Source of the DNA: Chloroflexota bacterium
GTDB lineage: Bacteria; Chloroflexota; Anaerolineae; Caldilineales; Caldilineaceae
Direction: 5' to 3'
Length of the DNA stretch: 10,443 bases
Assembly: GCA_003577005.1 (NCBI GenBank)
Contig: QEUW01000290.1
Location: 1 to 10,443, forward strand
The first letter of the stretch is position 1; each line of letters opens with the position of its first letter. Below, one piece after another: positions 4,426 through 10,132 of this stretch. Position numbers and translations under genes: made by a program. Below the pieces are notes generated by a model that saw nothing but the letters and a program-made list of their open reading frames with translations, had not been told where the DNA came from and did no database searches.

Positions 4426-7400
4426 CCATTGCAGCGCAGACCACCACCGACCGTACGAACGGTAAGCCGCCGCCCGGCAAGCCAAAGACAGAGCATATTG
4501 CGGCGCACATCTTTGACGCTCTGCTTGCCATCAATCCAGACCCTGACGTGTTTGAACTGACGGTGCTCATGAAGGGCCGGGGGCGTGACTATACTCAGAA
4601 GGGTTACTTCAACGACCGCGCCGCCCTGGCGCTAGCCGCTGCCCAGCACACGTTGAAACCAGGTAGCAAGGCAATCTATGTCAACCTTCAGGACATCAAG
4701 CCTGAGTGTTTGCACAGGGCACACAACAAGATGCTCGACGGCGTGCCGGCGGTCACGGCGGCGGATGTAACCCGCTACCGCAATTTTCTGATTGACGGCG
4801 ACCGTGACGGAGTAAAAGGCATCAGCGCGACCGAAGAGGAGCGGGCGAAGATTCGGGAAACAATCCTGGCTATCCGTGAATTTCTAGTGCATGAACTCGA
4901 CTGGCCAGACCCACGGTTCGAGGCCGACAGCGGGAATGGCTATCACGATGATTGGCGACTCGACTTACCCGCCACCAAAGAGAATCAAGACCTGATTGCA
5001 CGGTGTTACAAGGCGCTCAATCAGAAATTTGGTTCTGACGTGCTATCTATCGACGCAAGCCTGGCAGACCCTAACCAGCTAATCAAGCTATACGGCACAA
5101 AGTGCAGAAAAGGCGACGATACACCAGAACGGCCGCATCGTTTCTCTAAGCTGCTCAACACCTACGAAACTGAACCGGTCACGCTTGAGCAGCTGCAAGC
5201 CCTGGCCGCCCTGTATGTTGAACCGGCAACCGACAAGAAGACCGGGAAGCAGCGCACCTACTGGAAGGCCGGCGCGCCAGAAGCCGTTGAAGCATGGGCC
5301 GAAGGGCACGGGCTGACCCTGGGACCGCGCACTGCTGACAGTCATCCGCAAACCGGCAACGGTCACAAGTGGCGGGTTGATTGCCTGACCTGTGACGGGG
5401 TACATACTGACGGCGCCGCTATCATCCTGAATGGTTCGGGCTATCTGAAATACAGATGCCACCATAACAGTTGCGCAGATAAAAGCGAAGCTGACGCGCT
5501 GGCAAAGTATCCGCCGCCGGCAGCCAGGCGCAAAGCTCAACCGAGCCTCTCCCTAGATGAGATTCTCGCCAAAATTGCCGCGCTGGGCGCTGACACAACG
5601 TTGGACGACAACGCCAGGCTGCAACGGCTTGTTGATGAGATAGCGGGGCCTGTGGAGCAGCTAGACAAGGCACACCATATCGCCGTTGAACTGGCTTTGG
5701 TCGAACACTTGAAACTTAGCCAGAAGAAGGCTGAACGCTTCACCGCCGCTTGTCGCCAGCGTGCAAAGCAAGCGGCCAAGCAGACAAAGGCGGATGCCCG
5801 GCAAGCCCGGCAAGCGAAACGGCCAGTCAGCGAAAAGCCAGCCATTGACCTGGCAGACCGCCAGCTTTCAGGCGTTGTTGCAGACGCACTTGCCGCACTG
5901 GTGCAGCGCAACGAGCGCACGCCTGCCGAACCGTTGGTTTACGTTCGGGGCGGCGCCCTCACTCGAATCGTACGCGATGAATCTGGCGCACCAGGTACAC
6001 AAATCTTGAGCGCCGGCGCTGTGCTCCACACGCTTGCTGAAGTGGCCGATTGGGTGAAGATAAGCGTTGACGATGACGGCAACGAGTTTATCAAATCGGA
6101 GTTCCCGCCCCTGGACGTAGTGCGCAGCGTGGCGGCTATGGGCGAGTGGCCTGGTTTGCCACCCCTTGAGGGCGTTGTCAACGCACCGACCTTTGCGCCA
6201 GATGGTACCCTGCACGACAAACCAGGCTACAACCCAGTAACAAGATTGTTCAATGCTTCAGGTCTCAAACTAGGCAATACAACGCCCGCACCAGAGGCCA
6301 TCAAGTGGGCAAAAACTCTGATTCTTGAGGATTTGCTAGGCAACTTCCCGTTCAAGGACGAGGCCAGCAAAGCACACGCCGTTGGCTTGCTCCTGCTTCC
6401 CTTTGTGCGACCAATGATTGACGGGCCTACACCGCTGCATCTTATCGACTCGCCAACCCCGGGCACGGGCAAAGGGCTGCTGACAAGCGCCTGTGCGCTC
6501 CCTGCTACCGGCCGGGACGTTCATTCGATGGCGCCCGGTAAGGATGAAGATGAGTGGCGTAAGCGGCTAACCAGTACGCTGCTTTTGGGTGGAACCCACA
6601 TCAGCATTGACAATATCAGAGAGCCACTCGACAGCGGTGTACTCGCCAGCGTGTTGACCCAAGAGTACATCGAAGACCGGGTTTTGGGCAGCAGCCAGAC
6701 GGTTCGCTTGCGCGTACGCACAATCTGGTGCGCCAACGGCAACAACATCACCCCATCTGACGAAATTGCCCGGCGCTCCATCTGGATTCGACTCGATGCC
6801 AACACAGAACGACCCTGGGAACGAGACGGTTTCAAACACCAGAATCTACGGACCTGGGCGCTTGCGAACCGCGGCCAACTGGTTACTGCGGCTGTGACGC
6901 TTGTCCGGGCCTGGATGGCCGCTGGTCGCCCGGTGTGGAGCGGAAAAAACAAGGGGAGCTATGACGCATGGAGCCAGGTGATTGGCGGAATCCTACAGAC
7001 CGTCGAAATCCCTGGTTTTCTCGCCAACGAGGCTGAACTGTTCGACACAACTGTCAGTGATGCCGAAGTGCTGCGCGAGTTCGTTGCTGCCTGGTGGAAT
7101 CAGTACGCTGACAGCCCCGTCACGAGCGGCGAACTGTTCAAGCTGGCAAGTTATCCTGACCACAAACCAGATGACCCGCTACAAGCCGCCCAGCAAACCG
7201 CGGAATGGCATGGACTGCTTGATGGCGTCTTGGGCAACGGCAACCAGCGCAGCCGCCAGACTCGCTTGGGCAAACTATTGGGCACATCGAAAGACAAGGT
7301 TTTTGGCGAGTACAAAATTCAGAAATTGTCACCTAGTGCAGGCAACCCGCGGTGGAGCTTGGTGAACGTTGGTGGTGAACGTGCCGACCAACGTTCACCA

Positions 7401-7658
7401 CACTCGCAGCCAGCCGTACCAGTGGTAGACGATGATTATGCGAAAGACATGGTGAACGTTGGTGAACGTTATAGCCCCCTGGATACGCGTCACGCGAGAA
7501 TTTCCCCCCCCACCAATCATACTGAGGGGGAAAATAATAACTCTACACACGCAACGACCGCCGAACGTTCACCAACGTTCACCAATACACCTGTAGAACG
7601 TTCACCACACGTTCACCACCACCACGACGAAAGTGAGGTTGTGACATGGACGTTGTGA
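4422..7658 (+). CDS. AEP-type primase fused to AAA+ replicative helicase
   Basis: 1078 aa, starting at GTG 4422 (GTGA overlap with the previous stop; GAGG at 4411-4414). The N-terminal primase domain (about 25-250) shows the archaeo-eukaryotic primase motifs: LIDGDRD with D125/D127, SGNGYH with H175, SID with D211, and a KG...ERPHR signature (236-240). A zinc-binding module follows: C321-x2-C324 and C346-HHNS-C351. After a basic, Ala/Gln-rich linker (about 445-470) and a mixed domain (about 480-610) comes the AAA+ helicase: Walker A SPTPGTGKG with K684, Walker B HISIDN with D730, sensor-1 region WCANGNN (769-775), and RR at 784-785 as possible arginine fingers. It should prime and unwind at the element's origin. 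The last ~100 residues are low-complexity, and their codons are dictated by iteron DNA (VNVGER, ERSPTFTN, HVHHHH), so the tail is probably dispensable for catalysis. Confidence 0.94.
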   Translation: MTIAAQTTTDRTNGKPPPGKPKTEHIAAHIFDALLAINPDPDVFELTVLMKGRGRDYTQKGYFNDRAALALAAAQHTLKPGSKAIYVNLQDIKPECLHRAHNKMLDGVPAVTAADVTRYRNFLIDGDRDGVKGISATEEERAKIRETILAIREFLVHELDWPDPRFEADSGNGYHDDWRLDLPATKENQDLIARCYKALNQKFGSDVLSIDASLADPNQLIKLYGTKCRKGDDTPERPHRFSKLLNTYETEPVTLEQLQALAALYVEPATDKKTGKQRTYWKAGAPEAVEAWAEGHGLTLGPRTADSHPQTGNGHKWRVDCLTCDGVHTDGAAIILNGSGYLKYRCHHNSCADKSEADALAKYPPPAARRKAQPSLSLDEILAKIAALGADTTLDDNARLQRLVDEIAGPVEQLDKAHHIAVELALVEHLKLSQKKAERFTAACRQRAKQAAKQTKADARQARQAKRPVSEKPAIDLADRQLSGVVADALAALVQRNERTPAEPLVYVRGGALTRIVRDESGAPGTQILSAGAVLHTLAEVADWVKISVDDDGNEFIKSEFPPLDVVRSVAAMGEWPGLPPLEGVVNAPTFAPDGTLHDKPGYNPVTRLFNASGLKLGNTTPAPEAIKWAKTLILEDLLGNFPFKDEASKAHAVGLLLLPFVRPMIDGPTPLHLIDSPTPGTGKGLLTSACALPATGRDVHSMAPGKDEDEWRKRLTSTLLLGGTHISIDNIREPLDSGVLASVLTQEYIEDRVLGSSQTVRLRVRTIWCANGNNITPSDEIARRSIWIRLDANTERPWERDGFKHQNLRTWALANRGQLVTAAVTLVRAWMAAGRPVWSGKNKGSYDAWSQVIGGILQTVEIPGFLANEAELFDTTVSDAEVLREFVAAWWNQYADSPVTSGELFKLASYPDHKPDDPLQAAQQTAEWHGLLDGVLGNGNQRSRQTRLGKLLGTSKDKVFGEYKIQKLSPSAGNPRWSLVNVGGERADQRSPHSQPAVPVVDDDYAKDMVNVGERYSPLDTRHARISPPTNHTEGENNNSTHATTAERSPTFTNTPVERSPHVHHHHDESEVVTWTL
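7361..7617. other. Candidate replication origin: nine GGTGAACGTT iterons
   Basis: A decamer recurs nine times inside the 3' end of the primase-helicase gene. Forward copies (GGTGAACGTT/G) start at 7361, 7374, 7451 and 7461. Reverse copies (AACGTTCACC, with one CACGTTCACC) start at 7390, 7564, 7574, 7597 and 7608. The tandem pair at 7451-7470 is a perfect 20-bp inverted repeat of 7564-7583, and 7361-7373 is a perfect 13-bp inverted repeat of 7387-7399. The 93 bases in the middle hold a C-tract/G-tract hairpin and AAAATAATAA. Iterons plus an easily melted segment within the initiator's own gene is the established design of the lambda origin in O. Plain coding pressure would not produce both orientations of one word in different frames and contexts. 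Confidence 0.75.
7501..7542. other. Central hairpin and AT-rich segment of the iteron array
   Basis: TTTCCCCC (7501-7508) pairs exactly with GGGGGAAA (7526-7533) around a 17-base loop. The right arm runs directly into AAAATAATAACT (7531-7542), the most AT-rich stretch of the array region. A smaller palindrome, CGCGT-C-ACGCG (7486-7496), lies just to the left. Placed between the two inverted tandem iteron pairs, this is the natural candidate for the DNA-unwinding element or a primase start site. Confidence 0.5.
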
Positions 7659-7954
7659 CTTTGCTGGCGCAAGCGGCGGTTGTGGGGGTGAAGGTGACGC
7701 TTGCCGGGGGGCGGTTGGAGGTGACAGGGCGCAACACGCCAGAAGTAGCGGCGCTTATAGGGGAGTTGGCACAGCACAAAGCAGAGGTAATCGCCCATCT
7801 GTGTGAGCCGGTTGTCGAGCCGTTGCCAAAGTCACCGTTTTCTCGGGAAGATGACATTGCGGCGAGCCACCAGCGCATGGCAGACCAGTTACGGCGAGCC
7901 GGCTACGATGAAGCTGCGGTAGCTATATTCTTAAAGCGGATAAACCGATGCTAG
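7646..7954 (+). CDS. TubC_N-like docking-domain small protein
   Basis: 102 aa. Residues 1-53 match the layout of the TubC N-terminal docking domain by eye: an opening helix (VVTLLAQAAVVGVKV), a short beta hairpin around a GGRLEV core (21-26), then NTPEVAALIGELAQHKAEVIAHL as the second and third helices. In nonribosomal peptide and polyketide synthases this fold docks one protein's end to another. Similar short versions appear beside primase genes in phage-like loci. The C-terminal ~35 residues (DIAASHQRMADQLRRAGYDEAAVAIFLKRI) form a charged amphipathic helix. The ATG at 7646 has GTGAGG seven bases upstream (7633-7638) and overlaps the primase end by 13 bases. A partner in the replication complex is likely but unproven. 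Confidence 0.75.
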   Translation: MDVVTLLAQAAVVGVKVTLAGGRLEVTGRNTPEVAALIGELAQHKAEVIAHLCEPVVEPLPKSPFSREDDIAASHQRMADQLRRAGYDEAAVAIFLKRINRC

Positions 7955-7964
7955 AGGCTTACCG

Positions 7965-7973
7965 TGGTATAAT
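7965..7973 (+). promoter_or_regulatory. Candidate extended -10 promoter for packaging-side genes
   Basis: TGG-TATAAT at 7965-7973 is a perfect TATAAT with the extended TGn element, lying in the 65-base gap after the replication operon (stop at 7952-7954). No good -35 is seen 16-18 bases upstream. Transcription would start near 7980, about 40 bases before the ATG at 8020. It marks a plausible boundary between replication and packaging transcription units. Confidence 0.55.
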
Positions 7974-8019
7974 GTTCGCATAAGGTTTGTACGGACTTAT
8001 ACAACAGGGGGCTGCATGT

Positions 8020-8235
8020 ATGGCGGTACTACGTGACCCACGCAACAGCTACGACGGACTCGTGAGCGAATTGGCCGAGCACTTGCGGACCATAGCACAG
8101 GAAGCAAAGCAGGGTGACGCAGACTCGCAACAGTGGCTAATGGCCGCGTACCCTGGTCACTGGCTGTTGTTCCAACGACACTGGAGCGGAGCGCCGAACA
8201 GACAGCGCAGGGAGATAGCAGGACGCCGGCGGTGA
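8020..8235 (+). CDS. Small hypothetical protein before terminase small subunit
   Basis: 71 aa from ATG 8020, chosen because AGGGGG (8006-8011) lies eight bases upstream. An in-frame TTG at 7987 sits too close to the predicted transcription start. The product begins MAVLRDPRNSYDGLVSELAEHL. It has one clear helix (10-30), an aromatic patch (QQWLMAAYPGHWLLFQRHW, 37-55) and an Arg-rich tail. No family is recognised. It is the first gene behind the promoter candidate at 7965 and is separated from the terminase gene by a 105-base G-rich gap. Position would fit a small packaging or regulatory factor, but nothing in the sequence proves it. Confidence 0.65.
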   Translation: MAVLRDPRNSYDGLVSELAEHLRTIAQEAKQGDADSQQWLMAAYPGHWLLFQRHWSGAPNRQRREIAGRRR

Positions 8236-8340
8236 GAGGGCCAGGGGTGACGGTGAGGGGGGAGGGGTGGTCAAATCTCTACGCACGCCATCCGACAGAC
8301 CGTCCGGGCTGTCTCACGTTCGCAAAATGGAGCGTTCGCT
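8236..8340. other. G-rich gap upstream of terminase gene, possible cos or regulatory site
   Basis: A 105-base noncoding gap whose left half is dense in G-runs (8238-8240, 8244-8247, 8257-8262, 8264-8267). These could support a G-quadruplex if one nine-base loop is allowed. Immediately after comes TCAAATCTCTACGCACGCC (8271-8289) and a small GACAG/CTGTC stem around 8294-8313. Gaps just before the terminase small subunit gene often hold the packaging start (cos or pac). This one has a marked strand bias and unusual composition, but the assignment is inference. Confidence 0.3.
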
Positions 8341-8661
8341 TTGAAAAAACAGGCACCTAAACATCTAAGTCGAGAGGCCAAACTATGGTGGCGCCGGCTC
8401 ATCGACGAGTACGGTATCGACGATAACGCCGGTCTGCTTCTGGTCCAAACGGCCATGGAGTCCTTCGACCGGATGCGGGCAGCACAGGCGGCCATCGAAG
8501 CGGACGGGGCCACGGTCAAGGACCGCTTTGACCAGCCAAAAGCGCACCCGCTGCTGTCTGTGGAGCGTGACGCCCGAGCGCAAATGCTGGCGGCGCTGAA
8601 ACAACTGAATTTGGACCTGGAGCCGTTACGTGACGGTCCAGGCCGGCCACCAGGGAGATAA
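8341..8661 (+). CDS. Phage terminase small subunit, P27 family
   Basis: 106 aa. It matches the P27-family pattern through most of its length: HLSREAKLWWRRLIDEYGI (8-26), DNAGLLLVQTAMESFDRM (28-45), a second helix AAQAAIEADGATV (47-59), DRFDQPKAHPLLSVERDARAQM (61-82) and the closing LKQLNLDLEP (86-95) with a Gly/Pro/Arg tail. The small subunit recognises the packaging site in concatemeric DNA and loads the large subunit motor. The start is TTG 8341, supported by GGAG at 8329-8332 eight bases upstream. The ATG at 8327 is in another frame. Size is usual for the family. Unusually, no large-subunit gene follows: the next four genes are short and unrelated. The large subunit may lie beyond the window, or the element may use a helper phage's motor. 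Confidence 0.92.
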   Translation: MKKQAPKHLSREAKLWWRRLIDEYGIDDNAGLLLVQTAMESFDRMRAAQAAIEADGATVKDRFDQPKAHPLLSVERDARAQMLAALKQLNLDLEPLRDGPGRPPGR

Positions 8662-8663
8662 AC

Positions 8664-9026
8664 ATGCCGACAAAACGCACCCGGCGCGCCAGAGGACGCC
8701 GTGTATTGACGCTAGATGCGCTCGACCTGGGGGATATACTCGACCTGATGGCCGGCTGGCGCCCGCCGCGTAGCGAGTTTGAGCGCTCCCGTAGCCGTTG
8801 GCAGACGTGGAAAGAGTATCTGGGCGACTGGACGGCCGTACGTGACCAGGTGCCACACGACGATATGTGGTGGGCAGACGGTGAACCGCCATTTGCCGAG
8901 CAGGTATACCGGCTGTACGGCGCCGGTGGGCCGCCTGAAGACGCCACCTATGAGGACGTGAAGGCGGCGCTTAGTGAGGCCGAAGAGCGAAGCGCAGAGG
9001 AATTGTTAGCATCTTTGGACGCATGA
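8664..9026 (+). CDS. Hypothetical phage protein, 120 aa
   Basis: Not recognised. The N-terminus is very basic (TKRTRRARGRRV, 3-14), suggesting nucleic-acid contact. It is followed by a short helix (LDALDLGDILDLMAG), a Trp-rich central part (WRPPRSEFERSRSRWQTWKEYLGDW, 32-56, and DDMWWADGEPPF), and an acidic helical end (YEDVKAALSEAEERSAEELLASLDA). The clear charge split, basic head and acidic tail, is the main visible property. GGGAG (8653-8657) lies six bases before the ATG. The gene starts two bases after the terminase stop and overlaps the next gene by four bases (ATGA), so it belongs to the terminase operon. It sits where a terminase large subunit is usually found but is far too short and lacks Walker motifs. 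Confidence 0.7.
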   Translation: MPTKRTRRARGRRVLTLDALDLGDILDLMAGWRPPRSEFERSRSRWQTWKEYLGDWTAVRDQVPHDDMWWADGEPPFAEQVYRLYGAGGPPEDATYEDVKAALSEAEERSAEELLASLDA

Positions 9027-9271
9027 CGATGACACTTGACAACATGATTGGCGAACGTTGCACCCTGATAGCGCACCAGCGCGACGGGGAACGCCTGACC
9101 TTTGACGACGTGGAGTTTAGCGCATTCGACGCTTTTGGCGTGCTGGTCAGCGTGGACAGCGGCGCGAGCTGCTTTCTACCGTGGGCCAGCGTGGAGGGTA
9201 TTTTGTTCCGTTCTGATGACGGCCGGGATAAGGTCGCAGCAGATTTACTGTCCTTCTTGGACGAAAGGTAA
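9023..9271 (+). CDS. Small probable beta-barrel protein, 82 aa
   Basis: Translationally coupled to the previous gene through an ATGA overlap. After a short lead, the pattern is a series of beta strands: ERCTLIAHQ (11-19), LTFDDVEFSAFDAFGVLVSVDSG (25-47), CFLPWASVEGILFR (50-63), followed by a short acidic helix. Alternating hydrophobic residues, a central turn and a PWxSVEGI-type strand are reminiscent of small Sm/SH3-like barrels found in phage genomes, where a hydrophobic edge mediates binding to a partner or nucleic acid. This is shape inference only. No catalytic residues are seen. The second in-frame Met (9029) is an alternative start. Confidence 0.65.
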   Translation: MTMTLDNMIGERCTLIAHQRDGERLTFDDVEFSAFDAFGVLVSVDSGASCFLPWASVEGILFRSDDGRDKVAADLLSFLDER

Positions 9272-9277
9272 CACGCA

Positions 9278-9523
9278 ATGAGTAAGAAGATGCATCCATC
9301 CGTGGAGCAAAGACACCGTGAGCTTGTGGGCCTGGAAGGCCTGATTGAGTCCGACCTAGCTGACCGGCTTAGAAAGCGGGGCGTTCCACAGAAGGTCCTG
9401 GCAATGATCCTGCGCAGCGCAGCCGGCAAACTGGCCTATGCGCTGGGTGAAGATTTGGACGAGTACTTGCGCATGGAGCGCCGGCCGGGAAGTTACCAAC
9501 AGTCGAAAATGGAGATTCGCTAA
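9278..9523 (+). CDS. Hypothetical helical protein, 81 aa
   Basis: Not recognised. The composition is charged and helical: EQRHRELVGLEGLIESDLADRLRKRG (10-35), then VPQKVLAMILRSAAGKLAYALGEDLDEYLRME (36-67), consistent with a small three-helix bundle or a dimeric helix-turn-helix-like protein. The ATG is preceded by AAGG (9265-9268) nine bases upstream. The 14 bases leading into and including the ATG (GGTAACACGCAATG) nearly repeat those before the RHH-like gene at 2430. The stop overlaps the next start by one base (TAATG), indicating coupling to the coiled-coil gene. It lies six bases after the probable beta-barrel gene, in the same operon. Confidence 0.65.
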   Translation: MSKKMHPSVEQRHRELVGLEGLIESDLADRLRKRGVPQKVLAMILRSAAGKLAYALGEDLDEYLRMERRPGSYQQSKMEIR

Positions 9524-10068
9524 TGACCATCTTGACCACCATCATCGAAGCGCCGGCGAAATTGTCGCGCCGGGCAAAAGACACCGTAGAGAGACCACGG
9601 CACGTTGTCGAGTGGGAAGAAGCGCACGCGCAGGAGAAGAAGCGCCTGGCCGAACTTGACGCACAGCTTCAGACGCCTGACCTTGACGCCAAGATTGAAA
9701 CGGCGAAAAAGGGGATTGCAGACCGGCAAGCCAGGCTGAAAGAACTGGAGCTTGACTTGCTGGCCAGCACAGCCGAAGCACCCAGCACCGACCTCGAGGC
9801 GGAAACGCAGCGGGCAATGGCGCAGATAGCACACCAGCGCGCAACCGAGCGGGTTATCAGCGCTATCAGGGCTGAAATTCAGCCGCTCGAGCAGCTGCTT
9901 GGCGAGCTGGTCGAAGAGCGCCGGCGTACCAAGCTGGCATATCTGGCCGAACGTATCCGGGCCGCTGACCAGGCGATTGCCGATGCGCTCTATGTTGCGT
10001 TTCGGGAGGCCGAAAAGCGGCAAACGCTGGTGCAACGCCATACGGAGCTGAACGGGCGCAACACCTGA
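9523..10068 (+). CDS. Long coiled-coil protein, 181 aa
   Basis: Strong heptad-like pattern of Leu/Ile/Ala with Glu, Lys, Arg and Gln from about residue 28 to 165, broken once by a Pro/Ser/Thr stretch (STAEAPSTDLEAE, 81-93). Two coiled-coil arms are therefore likely, 33-80 and 94-165, which could fold back as a hairpin. No transmembrane segment or catalytic motif is visible. GGAG (9511-9514) lies eight bases before the ATG, which overlaps the previous stop. In phages such proteins can be scaffolds, spanins, tail components or mobile-element structural factors. The location in the terminase operon would suit an assembly role, but the family is not recognised. Confidence 0.75.
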   Translation: MTILTTIIEAPAKLSRRAKDTVERPRHVVEWEEAHAQEKKRLAELDAQLQTPDLDAKIETAKKGIADRQARLKELELDLLASTAEAPSTDLEAETQRAMAQIAHQRATERVISAIRAEIQPLEQLLGELVEERRRTKLAYLAERIRAADQAIADALYVAFREAEKRQTLVQRHTELNGRNT

Positions 10069-10086
10069 GCGATATTCATGGTTTAA

Positions 10087-10115
10087 GCGCCCATCTGCCG
10101 GGGGTGGATGGGCGC
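10087..10115 (+). terminator. Perfect 9-bp hairpin between genes
   Basis: GCGCCCATC (10087-10095) is exactly complementary to GATGGGCGC (10107-10115), with an 11-base G-rich loop. It follows the coiled-coil gene's stop by 18 bases and precedes the next ATG by 17 bases. No T-run follows, so a weak or partial terminator, an mRNA processing stem, or a translational control element are all possible. Confidence 0.45.
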
Positions 10116-10132
10116 ACACGAAGGAAGCATTC

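Noticed and set aside
7609..7634. HVHHHHDE tail of the primase-helicase as a metal-binding site
   Set aside because: The histidines come from CAC codons within and just after the last reverse iterons (CACGTTCACCACCACCAC). The DNA repeat explains them without a protein function.
8133..8360. 75-aa plus-strand frame spanning the G-rich gap
   Set aside because: It overlaps two supported genes in a different frame, and its middle is translated G-runs. No homology-like pattern such as an HNH motif is visible.
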